Position numbers and translations under genes: made by a program. A stretch of 64,000 bases of DNA from Paenibacillus tyrphae (GTDB lineage: Bacteria > Bacillota > Bacilli > Paenibacillales > NBRC-103111): NCBI RefSeq assembly GCF_000722545.1, contig NZ_JNVM01000002.1:62001-126000 (forward strand). Direction: 5' to 3'. This document shows positions 30,201-42,744 of this stretch, one piece after another. Under the pieces are notes generated by a model. The model was not told where the DNA came from, ran no database searches, and saw only the letters and a program-made list of their open reading frames with translations. The number at the start of each line of letters is the position of its first letter. The first letter of the stretch is position 1.

Positions 30201-33200
30201 AAATCTTTCATTTCCAGCTTGTATCCGGCCTGAAACAATCTGGAAGAAACTTGGATCGCTTTAATGGAATCGCCGCCAAGGTCGAAGAAGTTATCGTCAA
30301 TCCCGATCGATCTGACACCCAGCACTCCTTGCCACACGGAAACCAATGTCTGCTCCACGGAAGTCCGGGGAGCCCTGTATTCCGCTCCCGTGTGCGCCGT
30401 TCCTTCCGGCGCCGGCAGCGCCTTGCGGTCTACTTTGCCGTTCGGCGTCAACGGCATGCGCTCCAGCTGCATGAAGTGCGCCGGAATCATGTACCCCGGC
30501 AGCGCCCCGGCCAATTCGCTTCGGAGCTCTCCGGTGATTAGCGGACGCTCCGCCGTGAAGTACGCGCAGAGCTGCTTCTGCCCGGACTCGTCCTCCCGCG
30601 CGATCACAAGCGCCTCTTTCACCGCCTCCGTCTTCATGAGCTGAGCTTCGATTTCTCCCAGTTCGATCCGATAGCCGCGAATTTTGACCTGATGGTCGAT
30701 CCGTCCCAAGTATTCGGTATTTCCGTCCGGCAGCCAGCGCGCCAGATCTCCGGTCCGGTACATCCGCTTCTCCGGCGCAAACGGAACCGGCACGAATTTC
30801 TCCGCTGTCAGTTCGGGACGGTTCAGGTAACCCCTAGCCAGCCCGATCCCACTCACGCAAAGCTCTCCCGCCACCCCAATGGGCGCCAGCCTGTTCTGCG
30901 CATCGAGAATATACACCTGATGGTTGGCTATCGGACGGCCGATCGGCACCGATGTTTCCATCGCCATGTCCTGCGAATAGACCCAAGTGGTCGAGCAGAT
31001 AGAATCCTCCGTCGGGCCGTAATTGTTGATATAGCGTACATGATCCTTCCACTGCCCCACCAGCTCGGCGGAGGAAGCGGAACCGGCCGTGATTAGCGTT
31101 TTCAAGCTCGGAACGTGCACCGGGTTCAAGTACACGGCATAGGTCGGAGGCAAGGTCGCCACCGTTATTCCGTTGTCCCGGACGTACTGCTCGAACAAAT
31201 GATGATCCAAAATAACCGATGCGTCCGGCACATACAGCGTCGCCCCGAAAAATAAGCTCATGATCATTTCCGAGCACGACGCGTCAAAAGAAAAGCTGGC
31301 AAACTGCACAATGCGGTCCTGCTTACTGATCTGCAGTGTATGCTCGCAGAAGAACTTGAAGTTGCACACGCCCTGATGCTCGACCATCACGCCTTTCGGA
31401 TTCCCGGTCGTGCCCGACGTGTAGATGACATACGCCAGCTGCTTCGGATCGACGGCCAGCCCCAGATTTGAGCCATCGTCGCTATAAGTCTGATCATCGT
31501 CCAGCAGGAGCAGCTCGCCGTCGAACGCTGCGCGATCCCGCAAATGCGACTGGACAAGCAGCAGCCGTGCGCCGGAATCTTCGAGCATGTAGCGGATGCG
31601 TTTCTCCGGATATTCCGGGTCGACCGGCACATACGCGCCGCCCGCCTTCATGACGGCGAGCACGGCGACGATCATTTCGATGGAGCGCTCGCTCATAATC
31701 GCAACCGGCTGCTCGGCCTGCACGCCCTTGGCTCGAAGCGTGCGCGCCAGGCGATTCGCCCGTTCGTTCAGCTCGCTATACGTGAGCCGTTGATCCCCGA
31801 ACACAACCGCTTCCTGCTCCGGCATCCCGGCCGCCACCTGTTCGAACAGCCCGTGGATCGTCATGTCCGCAGGATACGGCCATGCCGTATCGTTGAACTC
31901 CTCTACAATTTGCGCCTTCTCCTGTGCGGTCAGAATCTCGATGGACGAAAGCGCCTCATTCGGGTCATGAACCATCTTCTCGACAAGCTGCGTAAAATGC
32001 TCCGCCATCCGCCGGATGGTTTCTTGCTTGAACAGCGTGCTCGCGTACTCGATGCTGCAAACAAGCGAGTCTGCTTCCTCCGTCACATTGAAGGTCAAAT
32101 CAAACTTCGCCATTTGCTGCTGGAACGGATGCGGTGTAAACTGCAAGCCTTCGATGGTCAGTTCGCTCCGCTCTGCGTTTTGCAGAACAAACATCGTTTC
32201 GAACAGCGGACTGCGGCTTTGGTCTCTGGCCACATTCAGCTTCTCTACCAGTTCCTCGAACGGATACTCCTGATGCTCGTATGCTTTCAGCGCTTGCTCT
32301 TTGATTTCCAGCACATATTCGTTCAGCGTCTTGGTGCCCGCAGGATAGCTGCGGATCGCCAGCGTGTTCACGAACATGCCGATCAGGCCTCTCAGTTCTC
32401 CATGGGACCTTCCCGCCACCGGCGTGCCTACCACGATGTCTTCCTGTCCGGTGTATTTGTGCAGCAGAGCCGTATAAGCCGCCAATAAGACCATGTACAG
32501 GGTCGAGCCGGTTTGGACGGCGAGCTCCCGCAGCTTCTCCGTGACGGATGAAGAGACGACAAACTCGACCGACTTTCCTTCATAGCTACGCACGGCAGGT
32601 CTCGCATAATCGGTCGGCAGATCCAGCACCGGGATTTCCCCTTGGAAAAGGCTGCGCCAGTAGGCTTCCTGCGCGTTCATGCGTTCGCTGCGCAGCTCCC
32701 CTTGCTGCCATGCCGCATAGTCTTTATATTGAAGCCGAAGCGGCGCCGGTTCGTCCCCGCCGTACAACCGGACAAATTCTTCGATCAGAATGCCCATGGA
32801 AGTGCCGTCGGAGATGATATGGTGCATGTCGAAGCACAAAATATGGCGCTCCGCTTCAAGCTCAATGACTCCAATCCGCAGGAGCGGTGGCTTCCCAAGA
32901 TCGAAAGCACGGATAAAGCTGCGAATGAATGCTTCGCTATCTTCCGCTTCCGGCCGCACATACTCCACCGCAAATTCGACTTCCGGATAAACGCGCTGCA
33001 CCGGTTCCCCATCGGCCAGCTCAAAGCCGGTTCGAAGCGTCTCATGTCGCGCAATCAGCTTCCGGAACGCTTCTTCGAGACGACCCTTGTCCAGCGGTCC
33101 GCTGACGCTCATGACGCTCGGCATGTTGTAGCTAAGCTCTGCGCCTTCGATCTGATTCAGAATGAACAGCCGCTTCTGTGCGGATGACAACGGATAGAAG

Positions 33201-36200
33201 GAGCTTTCGCCAGTCAGCGGTATCGCTTCATATGCCTGCTGCTTCATACCCGCAATCTCTTGCGCCAGTTGTTCGATCGTGGGCGCTTGAAATATTTGAC
33301 GCAGTGCCACATTCACGTTCAATTCTTTGTGGATTTGAGCGACCAGCGTTACCGCACGCAAGGAATGGCCGCCAATTTCAAAGAAGTTGTCCCGCACGCC
33401 AATCTCACGAAGTCGCAGGATGCCCTTCCAGATATTAGTCAACTGGACTTCCAGCGATGTCCGGGGGGCCACATATTCCGCTCCCGTGTGCACGTTACCT
33501 TCCGGCGCCGGCAGCGCCTTGCGGTCCAGCTTGCCGTTCGGCGTCAACGGCATGCGCTCCAGCTGTATGAAGTAAGACGGAATCATATACCCCGGAAGCA
33601 TTCCGGCCAATTCGCTTCGGAGCTCCCCGGTGAGCAGCGGACGCTCTGCCGTGAAGTACGCGTAAAGCTGCTTTTGCCCGGACTCGTCCTCCCGCGTGAT
33701 CACAAGCGCTTCCTTCACCGCCCCGACTTTTCGGAGGCGCGCCTCGATTTCTCCCAGCTCGATCCGGTAGCCCCGGATTTTGACCTGATGATCGATCCGG
33801 CCCAAGTATTCGATGTTCCCGTCCGGCAGCCAGCGCGCCAAATCTCCTGTCCGGTACATCAGGCGGTCCGGCATCAATGGATGCTTGACAAATTTCTCCG
33901 CCGTCAGCTCCGGCCGATTCAGATAGCCTCTGGCTACTCCGACCCCGGTAATGCACAGCTCGCCCGGCACCCCGATCGGCTGCAGATGGTTTCCGCCGCT
34001 CAGAACCCACATCTGCACATTCCCGAGCGGCTTGCCGATCGGCACCGCCACCGCATCGTCCATGCTCGTATCCGCCGAATATTTCGATGCATAAATCGTT
34101 GCTTCCGTCGGGCCATAAATATTTTCCAGCTTCGCCTTCAACGGCAAACTGTGGAACTGCTTGACCAGCGCGGAAGGCAGCGCCTCTCCCCCTGAAAAAA
34201 TATATCTCAAGCCGTTGAGCTTTGCCGTCCCCTTCTCCCTTGCGTAGCTCAGCATAGCGCTGAACATGGAAGGAACAACGTTCATATGGGTAATTCCCTG
34301 CTCTTCGATCGCCTGCTCGATGGCCGCCGGGTCCTTCTCCAGTCCCTGCCGCAGGATGACGAGCTTGCCTTTTCCGAAAAACCAGCCGAACAATTCCGGC
34401 ACGGAGATATCGAAGGTATAGGTCGTCTTCAGAAGAAAAGCGTCGCCCGGGAGCATCGGATACTCGTTCTCCAGCTGGGTCAACATATTTACGACCGACC
34501 GATGCTCGACCATAACCCCCTTGGGGGCGCCTGTCGATCCGGAGGTGTACAGGACGTAAGCCAAATGCTGCGGACCTGCCGCCGCTTCCAGGTTAGTTGC
34601 GTCCTGATGATAAACCGCTTCATCCCGGAGGTCCAGAAGCTTGCCGTCAAAAGCAACCTCCTCCGGCAGAGGACGCTGCACCAGCAGCAGCTTCGCCCCG
34701 GAATCCTCCAGCATGTAGCGGATGCGGTCCTGCGGATACTCCGGGTCAATCGGCACATACGCGCCGCCGGCTTTCAAGACGGCCAAAATGCCGATCACCA
34801 TCTCCAAGGAGCGCTCCGCCACAATGCATACCCGCTCGTCCGGACGTATGCCTTCGGCTCTTATCGTTCGCGCGAGACGGTTCGCTTTTTCGTTGATCTG
34901 GCGGTAGGTCAGACGGCTTGCTTCATAGACGACAGCCACCTCTTCCGGCATCCGTTCCGCCTGTTCTTCAAGCAGCCTGTGGATCGTCATGTCGGAAGGA
35001 TACGGCCGCGCCGTGTCGTTGAACACATCCGCAATATGCGCTTTCTCCTGCTCGGAAACGATATCTACGGACGAAAGCGTTGCATTCGGATCGTGAATGA
35101 CCTGCTCGATCAGCTGCGCAAAATGCTGCGCGATCCGCCGAATGGTTTCCGGCTTGAACAGCGAGGCGGCATATTCCAAGCTGCATGCGAGACCGTCCGC
35201 TTCCTCAACCACCGACAAGCTCAGATCGAACTTGGCTGTAGTATGTTCGTAAGGACGAGGCGTAAACTGCAGCCCGTCAATAAGCAGCTCCCCCTGCTCT
35301 GCGTTCTGCAGAACAAACATCGTGTCAAACAGCGCATTACGGCTCATATCGCGCTTGATTTCCAGGTTTTCCACCAATTGTTCAAATGGGTATTCCTGGT
35401 TCTCATAAGCTTTTAACGCAGCTTCCTTGATCTCTTCGACATAGCTCAGGAACGTTTTTTCCCCGGCCGGGTAATTGCGCACAGCCAGCGTGTTCACGAA
35501 CATCCCGATCAGATGGCCCAAATCCGCATGCCGTCTTCCGGCAACCGGGGTGCCTACAACGATGTCTTCCTGACCTGTGTATTTATGCAGTAGGGCTGTA
35601 TAGGCGGCGAGCAAGACCATGTACAGCGTCGAACCGGATTGTGCAGCGATCTGCCGCAATCCTTCCATTCCAGAGCGATCGATGGCAAATTGGAGCATCC
35701 CGCCCTCATAGCTCTGTACAGCGGGTCTTGCATAATCGGTCGGCATATGGAGCACCGGGAGCTCGCCTTTGAACACGTCCAACCAATACGCTTCCTGCGC
35801 CTTCATCCGTTCGCTCTGTTCCTCCGCTTGCTGCCATACGGCATAATCCTTGTACTGAATCCGAAGCGGAAGAAGGTCCTCGCCTTTGTAGAGACGAACG
35901 AATTCCTGGATCAAAATGCCCAGGGAGGCGCCGTCGGAAACGATATGGTGCATGTCGATACATAAGTGATGACGTCGGGGCCCGACTTCGATCAGCCCGA
36001 CCCGCAGAAGCGGGGGCTTCCGTAGATCGAACGGACGGACGAATCTGCGAATGTGCTCGTCCGCCTCATGTTCCGACGCCTGCACGAGCTCCACCGCAAA
36101 AGCGGCATCCGGGCAAATCCTTTGCACCGGTTCTCCATCAACCAGTTCAAAGCCGGTCCGCAAAACTTCATGACGCTCGATCAACATCCTGAATGCTTCT

Positions 36201-39200
36201 TCGAGCCGGAGGCGGTCCAACGGGCCTTCGACCGTCAAGACGGCGGGCATGTTGTAGCTAAGATGCGCGCCTTCGATTTCGCTTAAAATATACAACCGTT
36301 TTTGCGCGGAAGAGACCGGGTAAAAGTCGCTTTTCTCCGTTACCCCTATGGCTGAATGCTCGGCTTGCTCCATCCCCGCAATCGCTGCCGCCAAGGCTTC
36401 AATTGTCGGCGATTGAAACATCTCCTTGAGCGGCACGTTTCGTCCCATCTCTTGGTGAATTTTGGCCGTCACCGTTGTTGCCCGCAAAGAGTGTCCTCCG
36501 ATATCGAAGAAGTTATCCTTGACCCCGATTTGCTTCCTTCCGAGCACTTCTTGCCAAATGCGGACCAACTGCCTTTCCTCCTGAGTCCGGGGGGCGACGT
36601 ATTCAGCTCCGGCCAGCGCTGTCTCCTCCGGGGCAGGCAGCGCTTTGCGGTCGATCTTGCCGTTAGGCGAAAGCGGCATCCGTTCGAGCTGCACAAAATA
36701 AGATGGAATCATATACCCTGGCAGCTCGCTGGACAGCATTCCCTTGAGCTCGCTCACCGTCAGCTGCCGGTCCGCCGTGAAATAGGCGCAGAGGAGCTTT
36801 TGTCCGTCTTGGCCATCCCGGGCCAACACGACCGCTTCCTGCACCGGCGCCGTTTTGAATAGCTCGGCTTCGATCTCTCCCAGCTCGATCCGGTAACCGC
36901 GGATTTTCACCTGATGGTCGATCCGGCCCAGGTATTCGATGTTGCCGTCCGGCATCCAGCGCGCCAGATCGCCTGTCCGGTACATCCGTCCGCCTTCTTC
37001 GAACGGATTGTCCACGAATTTCTCCGCCGTCAGCTCAGGGCGGTGCAGATATCCCCGCGCCAGTCCGTCGCCCGCGATGCACAGCTCGCCAGGCACGCCG
37101 ACCGGCTGCAGCTGCCCGGTGCCCGGCGCCACAATATACAGCCGGATATTCGAGATCGGCTTGCCGATCGGCACCGACGCATACGCCTCCTCCGGCTCGC
37201 AGTTGAAGTACGACACATCGACCGTCGCTTCCGTCGGGCCGTACAGGTTGATCAGCCGCGCTCCGTTCACCGGCGCGATGAACCGGTGGAACCGGTCCGT
37301 TTGCGAAGTCGTCAATGCTTCCCCACTTGCAAACACCCGCCGAATGGACGCCAGCTTTTTCGCCAGCTCGCCCTCCGGCTGCCCCTCCGCGTATTCCAGG
37401 AAGACGTGCAGCATCGCCGGAACAAAATGCAGGATCGTCACACCTTGTTCGTCGATCGTTGTGAGGATCTGCTCGGGGTTCTTCTCCCCGCCGGGCGGCA
37501 GCAGGCACACCTTGGCGCCCACGAAGCTCCACCAGAACAGCTCCCACACCGACACGTCGAAGGTAATGGCCGTCTTCTGCAGGATCGTATCCTCGCTGCC
37601 GATCGGATACGCCTCTTGCATCCACGTCAGCCGGTTGATCACCGGACGGTGCTCCACCATAACCCCCTTCGGCTTGCCCGTCGAACCCGACGTGTAGATG
37701 ACGTACGCCATATGGTCCGGTCCGGCTATCGGCTCCAAATTCGAACCGTCCTCGTGGTACACGGACTCGTCCTCCAGCTCGATGACCGTCCCGGCGAAAG
37801 CGGTACGTTCCTTCAAGTGACGCTGCGTGACCAGCAGCCCGGCTCCCGAATCGTCCAGCATATAGCGGATGCGCTCCTCGGGGTAGTCCGGTTGAATCGG
37901 CACGTAGGCGCCGCCTGCTTTCAGGATCGCATAGATCCCCACCAGCATCTCCGGCGACCGCTCGGCGATGATCCCGACCGGCCGGTCCGGCTGCACACCC
38001 TGCGTACGCAAGGTTCTTGCCAGCCGGTTCGCCCGCTCGTTCAGCTCCCGGTACGTCATCCGGCTGCTTCCGCACACGACCGCCGTCTGCTCCGGCGTCC
38101 GCTCCGCCTGCTCCTCGAACAGTCCGTGAATCGTCTTATCCTGCGGATACGCCGCCGCCGTATCGTTGAACACGCCGAGAATCGCCGTTTTTTCCTCGGC
38201 CGTAATGATGTCCAAAGTCGATAGACTCGCCCCAGGATCCTTCGTCATGGCGTCGATCAATTGGACGAAGTGCTTCGTCATCCGCTCGATGGTCTCCGGC
38301 TTGTACAAGGAAGAAGCGTATTCCAGATGGCAGACAAGCTCTTCCGCTTCTTCCACCGCGTGGAAGGTCAAATCGAACTTCGCCGTATCATGGACATCGG
38401 GGAGCGAATTGAATTGCAGCCCTTCAATGACCCACCTGCCCTGCTCCCCGTTTTGCAGGACGAACATGGTGTCAAATAACGGGTTACGGCTTAAATCCCG
38501 GCTTAGATGAAGCTTTTCGACCAATCTTTCGAACGGGTAATCCTGATTATCGTAGGCTTTCAGCGCCTGCTCCTTCACTTCCTCCAAATAGCTCAGGAAC
38601 GATTTTTCTCCCGCAGGGAAATTGCGGATAGGCAGCGTTCCCACGAACATGCCGATCAAGTTCTCAAGATCCGTATGCCCTCTTCCGGCAACCGGAGTTC
38701 CCACGATGATGTCTTCCTGCCCCGTATATTTATGCAAAAGAGCCGTGTAAGCGGCCAGCAGCACCATATACAAGGTTGCTCCGCTTTGTGCGGCAATCCG
38801 CCGCAGCTCTTGCATTCGATTTCGGTCGATGACAAACTCGATTGCATTTCCTTCAAAGCTTTGTACGGCCGGTCTTGCATAGTCGGCCGGCATGTTCAAT
38901 ACCGGGAGCTCTCCGCCGAAGACATCCAGCCAGTAGGCTTCCTGGGCTTTCCTTCGTTCTTCCTGTGCTTCCGTCTGCTGCCAGACGGTGTAATCCTTAT
39001 ATTGGATCGGAAGCGGGTGCAGCTTCTCTCCGCGATACAAACGGCCGAATTCTTCGATCAGGATGCGGACGGAAGCGCCGTCGGATATGATATGGTGCAT
39101 ATCGAACAGCAGGATATGGCGGTTGTGCTCCTGTTCGATAAGTCCCACCCGGAAGAGAGGCGGCTGCTGCAGATCGAACGGCCGTACAAATTGCCGGATA

Positions 39201-42200
39201 CGTTCCTCCGCTTCCGCGTCTCCCCCCTCCATAAACTCCACGGAAAAGTCAACATGGGGGTAGATCCGCTGTACCGGTTCCCCGTTTACCGTCACGAATC
39301 CCGTCCGCAGCGACTCATGCCGCTCCATCAGCTTGCGGAACGCTTGCTCCAGACGCTCACGATCGAGCGGGCCTTCGACTACCATAGCCTTCGGCATATT
39401 ATAGCTGAGCTCGGCGCCCTTCAGCTGGTTCAAAATGTACAGCCGTTTTTGGGCCGAAGATACCGGATAATAGTCTCTCTGCTCAATTGCCGGAATAGGC
39501 TCCTGCGCTTGATGATCCATGCGAGCGATCACCTGTGCCATGCCTTCGAGCGTAGGCGTCAAAAACACTTCGCGGACAAGCAGATTCTTCTGCATCTCCT
39601 TATGTATTTTGGCCGTCAAAGCCGCCGCCCGCAGCGAATGGCCACCCCTGTCGAAGAAGTTGTCCTTGACTCCGATCTGCGGAAGACCGAGCACTTCCTG
39701 CCAAATTTCGGCCAGCTTCGCTTCCACGGGCGTCCGGGGCTCTACGTATTCCACTGCGCCTGTCCTGATTTCTTCCGGAGCCGGGAGCGCTTTGCGGTCG
39801 ATCTTGCCGTTCGGGGTAAGCGACATCTGCTCCACCTGCATCAAATAAGCGGGAACCATATAGCCCGGCAGTTCCTTGATCAGCTCGGCTTTAAGCTCAT
39901 CTGGGGAAAGCGGACGATCCGAAGTGTAATACGCCGCCAGTTGCTTTTGTCCGGCCTCGTCTTCACGGGCAATGACAACCGCTGTCTGTACGGACGCAAT
40001 CTTCGAGAGATAGGCCTCCACCTCGCCGAGCTCGATGCGGTAACCGCGGATTTTCACCTGCCCGTCCATCCGGCCTTTGTATTCCAACGTACCGTCGGCG
40101 CGCCAGCGAACCAGGTCTCCCGTCCGATAGCAGCGCTCTCCCTCCCGCACCGGGCTGGCGATAAATTTCTCCGCCGTCAGCTCCGGCCGGTTCAAGTACC
40201 CCCGCGCCACGCCGTCTCCGCCGACGATCAGCTCGCCCCAAGCGCCGATAGGCTGCAGCTTTAATGCGCTGTCTACCACGTAAGCGGTCGAGTTCCGGAT
40301 CGGACGGCCGATCGGCACCGTATCTATCTGCTCGCCGGTAATCGCGTAGGTTGTAGAGAACGTCGTATTTTCCGTCGGGCCATAGCCGTTCACGATGCAA
40401 AGTCCCGGATGATCTCGCAGCACCCGGTTAATATGCGGCACCGACAGCGCGTCCCCGCCGACGAGCAGCGTCTTCAAGCCGCCAAACAGCCTACTGTCCT
40501 CCTGGGATAGCTGGTTGAAGAGCGGTGAAGTCAGCCACATGGTCGTAATGCCGTACTGCTGAATCGCCTGCTTCAACTTCGCCGCGTTCAGAATGACGTC
40601 CTGGCTCGTGAGATAAAGTTCTCCGCCGTTCAGCAGCACTCCCCAGATTTCAAACGTGGAAGCGTCAAACGCCACCGCGCCCGTCTGCAAAATGCGCGTC
40701 TCTTCATAGAGGTCAGCGAAGTTCGTGTTTTTCACCAGACGAACCACATTGCGGTGCTCGACCATGACCCCTTTCGGCTTGCCCGTCGTTCCGGACGTAT
40801 ACATGATATAAGCCAAATCCGTCGGGCCGGCTGCGGTATCCGGATTTGAGCTGTCGTCGCTGTAGACATCGTCTTGGCTCAAATCGACGATTTTACCCGC
40901 AAAATCGGCGCCCATCCGTTCGCCGTCCTGCACAAGCAGCAGCTTCGCGCCCGAATCCTCCAGCATATACCGGATACGCTCCTCGGGATACTCCGGATCG
41001 ATCGGCACATAAGCGCCCCCGGCTTTCAGAATACCGAGGATGCCGACGATCATCTCCAGAGAACGCTCGGCCATAAGGCCGACGGGTTGATCCGGGCATA
41101 CGCCTTCGCTCCGCAAAGTCCGCGCCAGCTTGTTCGCCTGCTCGTTCAATTCCCGGTACGTCAGCCCATGCCCCTCGAAAGCAACGGCAAGCCGCTCCGG
41201 CGACCGCTCCGCTTGTTCTTCAAAGATCTGTTGGATTGTTTTGTTCCGGGGATAATCTATCGCCGTATCGTTGAATACCGATACAAGAGTATGCCTCTCC
41301 TCCTCACTAACCAAGGATACCCGGGACACGGTTTCGTGCGGATGACAAACGATATAATCGGCAATCTCAAGCAAATGCTCGGTCATCCGCTTCACTTCGG
41401 CTTCGTCAAACAATTCCGTGCGATAATCCACAATCAGCTCTATCCGCTGCTCATCGGGCATTTCCTTGACGTGTATGACAAAATCGTTCACTTCGTGGCC
41501 GCAGAATTGATTGCGGGTTTGGACGCTGAGATTGTCGAAGTGTACCCATCTCATCGGCTGATATTCCACCGCAACGCTGAACAGCCGGCCCAGGTCCCTA
41601 TTATTGTGCAGCTCTCTTACGTCTTGGATAAGCTGGTTGTACGGGTATTTTTGATGGCGCATGATCGTGCTCTGCTCCTTCGCCACCGTCCGCAAAAACG
41701 ACACCAGATTCTCGTCCGGCTCCACGCCGACCCGGACCGCCACGGTGCTTGCAAACATTCCTAACGTCTCTTTTTCTTTTTTCGAGCTCCGATTGCCGTA
41801 GATGGCTCCGATCGTTACCTCGCGCTCGTTCGTCATTTTATGCAAATAAATATAGATGGCGCCTAAGAAAAACGTGAATGCGCCTATATTATGTGCTTCC
41901 CAAAACGTTTTCAGTTTGGCGTAAAATTCACCGCTGACCGCTGTGTTGTTCCGCTTTGCAACCGTACTTGCCGACAGGTGATTATACGTTTTTAGTCCGG
42001 TCGCTTCCGGAAGGGTTTGAAACTTATCGAGCCAGTACGCCCTGTCTTTTTTGAAACGTTCCGATTGCTCGTACTCGATTTCGGTTTGAATATAGTCCAA
42101 ATACGAATGCGTCGCTTCGCCGGAAGGAGACTCCCCTCGGACCAGCTCCAAATAGGTGTGCATGATCCCATTGCCGATCAGCCCCATGGAAATACCGTCG

Positions 42201-42619
42201 GAGATGACATGATGCATTTTTAAGTTGCACCGGACTTCATGCTCGTTGACTTTGAGAATCGTAAATTCGTACAAGTCGGAATGAAGCAGCTCCATCGGCT
42301 TCCGATTGTTGAGCTCCACCCACTCCTCTACGTCCTGGCCGCCTGCGGAAAAATCCAAGTACCCGATTTCGGCCGGCTGATAAGGCTGAACATACTGCTT
42401 CGGCTCACCGTCCTCCGTCAGCAGCCGAATGCGCAAAGCCTCGTTCCGTTCAATAAGCAGTTGGACGGACCGAGCCAGAGCTTCCCGATCGACCTGGCCT
42501 TTCATGATAATGGCTCCCGAGAGCATGCAGGCGGCGCTGTTCGGATACAGCAATTCCGTATACCATATTCTTTGCTGCGCCCGGGTTAAAGGAAATAATT
42601 GAAGACTCGTCGTACTCAC
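24227..42619 (-). CDS. NRPS1: lipo-initiation and modules 1-5 (C-A-T x4 with E, C-A-T, C)
   Basis: This is a 6130-residue NRPS and the first protein of the line. ATG 42619 follows a strong GAGGAGG. C1 (~1-445; [18 protein letters not shown]) resembles lipo-initiating starter C domains. A1 ~465-965: DAFWLGGTF, Val-like. C2 ~1055. A2 ~1510-2010: DVWHFSLVD, Ser. C3 ~2100. A3 ~2555-3055: DIPNFGIIY, no match I know. C4 ~3145. A4 ~3600-4090: DASTIANIC, aromatic. T4 is GGDSIK (~4118). E4 ~4170-4620 (HHLAVDG ~4300). C5 DCL type ~4640 (HHIVMDGW ~4773). A5 ~5110-5610: DFWNIGMVH, Thr. T5 ~5635. C6 is a terminal C domain ~5690-6125 (HHIISDG ~5818), ending NKEFAF. T domains not feeding an E domain carry GGHSL. 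It builds acyl-Val-Ser-X-D-aromatic-Thr, and C6 joins this to residue 6 on NRPS2. Confidence 0.94.
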   Translation of the reverse strand: MSTTSLQLFPLTRAQQRIWYTELLYPNSAACMLSGAIIMKGQVDREALARSVQLLIERNEALRIRLLTEDGEPKQYVQPYQPAEIGYLDFSAGGQDVEEWVELNNRKPMELLHSDLYEFTILKVNEHEVRCNLKMHHVISDGISMGLIGNGIMHTYLELVRGESPSGEATHSYLDYIQTEIEYEQSERFKKDRAYWLDKFQTLPEATGLKTYNHLSASTVAKRNNTAVSGEFYAKLKTFWEAHNIGAFTFFLGAIYIYLHKMTNEREVTIGAIYGNRSSKKEKETLGMFASTVAVRVGVEPDENLVSFLRTVAKEQSTIMRHQKYPYNQLIQDVRELHNNRDLGRLFSVAVEYQPMRWVHFDNLSVQTRNQFCGHEVNDFVIHVKEMPDEQRIELIVDYRTELFDEAEVKRMTEHLLEIADYIVCHPHETVSRVSLVSEEERHTLVSVFNDTAIDYPRNKTIQQIFEEQAERSPERLAVAFEGHGLTYRELNEQANKLARTLRSEGVCPDQPVGLMAERSLEMIVGILGILKAGGAYVPIDPEYPEERIRYMLEDSGAKLLLVQDGERMGADFAGKIVDLSQDDVYSDDSSNPDTAAGPTDLAYIMYTSGTTGKPKGVMVEHRNVVRLVKNTNFADLYEETRILQTGAVAFDASTFEIWGVLLNGGELYLTSQDVILNAAKLKQAIQQYGITTMWLTSPLFNQLSQEDSRLFGGLKTLLVGGDALSVPHINRVLRDHPGLCIVNGYGPTENTTFSTTYAITGEQIDTVPIGRPIRNSTAYVVDSALKLQPIGAWGELIVGGDGVARGYLNRPELTAEKFIASPVREGERCYRTGDLVRWRADGTLEYKGRMDGQVKIRGYRIELGEVEAYLSKIASVQTAVVIAREDEAGQKQLAAYYTSDRPLSPDELKAELIKELPGYMVPAYLMQVEQMSLTPNGKIDRKALPAPEEIRTGAVEYVEPRTPVEAKLAEIWQEVLGLPQIGVKDNFFDRGGHSLRAAALTAKIHKEMQKNLLVREVFLTPTLEGMAQVIARMDHQAQEPIPAIEQRDYYPVSSAQKRLYILNQLKGAELSYNMPKAMVVEGPLDRERLEQAFRKLMERHESLRTGFVTVNGEPVQRIYPHVDFSVEFMEGGDAEAEERIRQFVRPFDLQQPPLFRVGLIEQEHNRHILLFDMHHIISDGASVRILIEEFGRLYRGEKLHPLPIQYKDYTVWQQTEAQEERRKAQEAYWLDVFGGELPVLNMPADYARPAVQSFEGNAIEFVIDRNRMQELRRIAAQSGATLYMVLLAAYTALLHKYTGQEDIIVGTPVAGRGHTDLENLIGMFVGTLPIRNFPAGEKSFLSYLEEVKEQALKAYDNQDYPFERLVEKLHLSRDLSRNPLFDTMFVLQNGEQGRWVIEGLQFNSLPDVHDTAKFDLTFHAVEEAEELVCHLEYASSLYKPETIERMTKHFVQLIDAMTKDPGASLSTLDIITAEEKTAILGVFNDTAAAYPQDKTIHGLFEEQAERTPEQTAVVCGSSRMTYRELNERANRLARTLRTQGVQPDRPVGIIAERSPEMLVGIYAILKAGGAYVPIQPDYPEERIRYMLDDSGAGLLVTQRHLKERTAFAGTVIELEDESVYHEDGSNLEPIAGPDHMAYVIYTSGSTGKPKGVMVEHRPVINRLTWMQEAYPIGSEDTILQKTAITFDVSVWELFWWSFVGAKVCLLPPGGEKNPEQILTTIDEQGVTILHFVPAMLHVFLEYAEGQPEGELAKKLASIRRVFASGEALTTSQTDRFHRFIAPVNGARLINLYGPTEATVDVSYFNCEPEEAYASVPIGKPISNIRLYIVAPGTGQLQPVGVPGELCIAGDGLARGYLHRPELTAEKFVDNPFEEGGRMYRTGDLARWMPDGNIEYLGRIDHQVKIRGYRIELGEIEAELFKTAPVQEAVVLARDGQDGQKLLCAYFTADRQLTVSELKGMLSSELPGYMIPSYFVQLERMPLSPNGKIDRKALPAPEETALAGAEYVAPRTQEERQLVRIWQEVLGRKQIGVKDNFFDIGGHSLRATTVTAKIHQEMGRNVPLKEMFQSPTIEALAAAIAGMEQAEHSAIGVTEKSDFYPVSSAQKRLYILSEIEGAHLSYNMPAVLTVEGPLDRLRLEEAFRMLIERHEVLRTGFELVDGEPVQRICPDAAFAVELVQASEHEADEHIRRFVRPFDLRKPPLLRVGLIEVGPRRHHLCIDMHHIVSDGASLGILIQEFVRLYKGEDLLPLRIQYKDYAVWQQAEEQSERMKAQEAYWLDVFKGELPVLHMPTDYARPAVQSYEGGMLQFAIDRSGMEGLRQIAAQSGSTLYMVLLAAYTALLHKYTGQEDIVVGTPVAGRRHADLGHLIGMFVNTLAVRNYPAGEKTFLSYVEEIKEAALKAYENQEYPFEQLVENLEIKRDMSRNALFDTMFVLQNAEQGELLIDGLQFTPRPYEHTTAKFDLSLSVVEEADGLACSLEYAASLFKPETIRRIAQHFAQLIEQVIHDPNATLSSVDIVSEQEKAHIADVFNDTARPYPSDMTIHRLLEEQAERMPEEVAVVYEASRLTYRQINEKANRLARTIRAEGIRPDERVCIVAERSLEMVIGILAVLKAGGAYVPIDPEYPQDRIRYMLEDSGAKLLLVQRPLPEEVAFDGKLLDLRDEAVYHQDATNLEAAAGPQHLAYVLYTSGSTGAPKGVMVEHRSVVNMLTQLENEYPMLPGDAFLLKTTYTFDISVPELFGWFFGKGKLVILRQGLEKDPAAIEQAIEEQGITHMNVVPSMFSAMLSYAREKGTAKLNGLRYIFSGGEALPSALVKQFHSLPLKAKLENIYGPTEATIYASKYSADTSMDDAVAVPIGKPLGNVQMWVLSGGNHLQPIGVPGELCITGVGVARGYLNRPELTAEKFVKHPLMPDRLMYRTGDLARWLPDGNIEYLGRIDHQVKIRGYRIELGEIEARLRKVGAVKEALVITREDESGQKQLYAYFTAERPLLTGELRSELAGMLPGYMIPSYFIQLERMPLTPNGKLDRKALPAPEGNVHTGAEYVAPRTSLEVQLTNIWKGILRLREIGVRDNFFEIGGHSLRAVTLVAQIHKELNVNVALRQIFQAPTIEQLAQEIAGMKQQAYEAIPLTGESSFYPLSSAQKRLFILNQIEGAELSYNMPSVMSVSGPLDKGRLEEAFRKLIARHETLRTGFELADGEPVQRVYPEVEFAVEYVRPEAEDSEAFIRSFIRAFDLGKPPLLRIGVIELEAERHILCFDMHHIISDGTSMGILIEEFVRLYGGDEPAPLRLQYKDYAAWQQGELRSERMNAQEAYWRSLFQGEIPVLDLPTDYARPAVRSYEGKSVEFVVSSSVTEKLRELAVQTGSTLYMVLLAAYTALLHKYTGQEDIVVGTPVAGRSHGELRGLIGMFVNTLAIRSYPAGTKTLNEYVLEIKEQALKAYEHQEYPFEELVEKLNVARDQSRSPLFETMFVLQNAERSELTIEGLQFTPHPFQQQMAKFDLTFNVTEEADSLVCSIEYASTLFKQETIRRMAEHFTQLVEKMVHDPNEALSSIEILTAQEKAQIVEEFNDTAWPYPADMTIHGLFEQVAAGMPEQEAVVFGDQRLTYSELNERANRLARTLRAKGVQAEQPVAIMSERSIEMIVAVLAVMKAGGAYVPVDPEYPEKRIRYMLEDSGARLLLVQSHLRDRAAFDGELLLLDDDQTYSDDGSNLGLAVDPKQLAYVIYTSGTTGNPKGVMVEHQGVCNFKFFCEHTLQISKQDRIVQFASFSFDASCSEMIMSLFFGATLYVPDASVILDHHLFEQYVRDNGITVATLPPTYAVYLNPVHVPSLKTLITAGSASSAELVGQWKDHVRYINNYGPTEDSICSTTWVYSQDMAMETSVPIGRPIANHQVYILDAQNRLAPIGVAGELCVSGIGLARGYLNRPELTAEKFVPVPFAPEKRMYRTGDLARWLPDGNTEYLGRIDHQVKIRGYRIELGEIEAQLMKTEAVKEALVIAREDESGQKQLCAYFTAERPLITGELRSELAGALPGYMIPAHFMQLERMPLTPNGKVDRKALPAPEGTAHTGAEYRAPRTSVEQTLVSVWQGVLGVRSIGIDDNFFDLGGDSIKAIQVSSRLFQAGYKLEMKDLFKYPTVKELGTRVQTANRTAEQGTVAGAMELTPIQRWFFGRQSPDPHHFNQAVMLYRERGFEAEALHRTMKKIAEHHDALRLVFRMTEQGWEAWNRGLDEGEPYSLEIVNLKGETDCAQAIEAKADEIQGSFSLSEGPLVKLGLFQCDEGDHLLIVIHHLAVDGVSWRILLEDLAAGYEQAVSGSDIRLPQKTDSFRQWADRLTDYAKSSAIENERSYWGQVEQVRVIPLPKDDMQVAPQIGDSEAVTVQWTREETERLLKEAHRAYGTEMNDLLLTALGRAIRAWTGIGQVVVNVEGHGREPIVPDMDITRTVGWFTSQYPVVLEMGTDTGLADQIKKIKEGLRRIPHKGVGYGILKYLSAPEEGGTGSIHPEISFNYLGQFDQDLENSALQLSPYSTGASISANAWRTCALDINGMISEGTLKLTIGYSGKEYRKETMERVGELLKASLREVVEHCLGKERAELTPSDVLYKELTLEELDALAEQTAHIGEIENVYTLTPLQKGMLFHSLMDPDSGAYYEQTTFTLQGSFDAAVFEESLNALAQRHEVLRANYYSGWKEEPLQVVFRYKRPGFRYEDLRCMNEEQREAYAHRLAGEGKAKGFDLGQDSLMRISVLRTGDETYRFLWSFHHIVMDGWCLSLVAKEVFETYFAILEQKRPELGTPLPYGRYIEWLQLQNREAASQYWSDYLAGYEQGTVLPQAKSGKKDGVYAAETLARSFGEKLTRDIDLTAKQHRVTVNTLIQTAWGVLLQKYNGSEDVVFGSVVSGRPAELPGIETMIGLFINTIPVRIQNVPEQSLASVMRSVQEQSLAGQAYETYPLYEIQAQSEHKSGLIDHIMVFENYPVDQQMEQLGGHRSVSFEIKDVHISEQTNYDFNLIVVPGDEIALRMEYNACVYDQAAVERIYGHLVRVLEQIAAHPQIRVGELNVLTPEEQTQIQVRFNDTEADYPRDKTIHALFEEQAERAPEQVAVVYEESQLTYGELNERANRLARTLRAEGVQADTLVGIMVDRSLEMIVGILAILKAGGAYVPIDPEYPEERIRFMLEDSGAKLLLMKHPSNEKLAFFEGTLVGLDDAAVYDPDGGNLEPITGPKDLAYVIYTSGTTGKPKGTLIEHKNVVRLLFNDRNLFDFGPSDTWTLFHSYCFDFSVWEMYGALLYGGRLIIVPAMTARSPQQFCDLLKVEQVTILNQTPTYFYQLMQEELSHDSKELKLRQIIFGGEALSPALLKSWKAKYPHVQLINMYGITETTVHVTYKEITEREIAEGKSNIGKPIPTLSAYIMNEQRQLQPVGVPGELYVAGDGLARGYLNRADLTAERFVEHPFAAGERMYRAGDLARWLPDGSIEYLGRIDHQVKIRGYRIELGELEAQLLKVETVREAIVIAREDEEGQKQLCAYFVADTELTAGGLKQALSAELPNYMLPSYFIQLDAMPLTSNGKVDRKALPAPEGSLQLNAKYVAPRTPLELRLARIWQEVLGVPRIGINDNFFDLGGHSLRATTMAAKIHKELHIRVPLKEVFQAPTIEALGKVIASMGHTAYETIPVVEERDYYPVTSAQKQLYILSHLEGGELSYNMPNVMSVDGPLDPLRLEAAFRELIVRHESLRTGFEMVDGELVQRIYREAQFDVEYIQAEEAEAEAYMAGFVRAFPLEKPPLLRVGLIEHKLDRYTLLFDMHHIISDGVSMGILIQEFVRLYGGETLPPLRIQYKDYAAWQLRQASEERYGQLESYWLEALSGDLPVLHLPTDYPRPARLSFEGAQIDFAADRALTEAVKGLADASGSTLFMVLLAAYTVLLSQYSGQEDMIVGTPIAGRLSEELQGVIGMFVGTLPLRNYPSEGKTFLGYLQEVKENALQAFEHQDYPFEKLVEQLDAAKDVSRNPLFDTMFTLQNLERQEHGIESLTFTRQVRENGSSKFDLSFTVMEQGDELACSIVYRTKLFKKNTMEQLSQDFLAILQAVTANPHIPLEEIELADGLNPADPLFENKEFAF
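30690..31955 (-). repeat. A-domain repeat, copy 2 (module 4, aromatic-type)
   Basis: Partner of 19050-20315. The block spans the A-domain core ([27 protein letters not shown]) and the N-terminal part of the A domain including [13 protein letters not shown]. Confidence 0.85.
40014..41164 (-). repeat. A-domain repeat, copy 2 (module 1, Val-type)
   Basis: Partner of 14420-15593. It carries the shorter linker (VQDGERMG) where copy 1 has six extra residues. Both keep the same Val-type pocket. Confidence 0.85.
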
Positions 42620-42653
42620 ATGAATTCCTCCTCGTTGAAATTACGGATGGCAG

Positions 42654-42681
42654 CGGACAAGCGGTTTCAAACGCTTATCCG
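42654..42681 (-). promoter_or_regulatory. Stem-loop in the NRPS1 leader
   Basis: On the minus strand CGGATAAGCGTTT pairs with AACCGCTTGTCCG across a 2-nt loop (two non-Watson-Crick positions), about 35 nt before the NRPS1 start. There is no following T-run. It could stabilise the very long mRNA or bind a regulator. Confidence 0.45.
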
Positions 42682-42728
42682 ACATAATCTTTGACCCATG
42701 AGATCTGAGGTGGTCTAGACACGAATAT

Positions 42729-42743
42729 CCGAAACGTTTTCGG
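42729..42743 (-). promoter_or_regulatory. Palindrome resembling a CcpA (cre) site
   Basis: CCGAAAACGTTTCGG on the minus strand has arms CCGAAA/TTTCGG around ACG. The core GAAAACGTTTC fits the cre consensus TGWAANCGNTNWCA except for the first T. It lies ~110 nt upstream of the NRPS1 start, downstream of any likely promoter in the AT-rich island, so it would act as a roadblock operator. Confidence 0.4.
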
Positions 42744-42744
42744 A

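Noticed and set aside
4621..42619. Repeats in the NRPS genes read as a CRISPR array or tandem repeat
   Set aside because: The repeated units are long (over 1 kb), coding and located at A domains. There are no short repeats with regular spacers and no cas genes.
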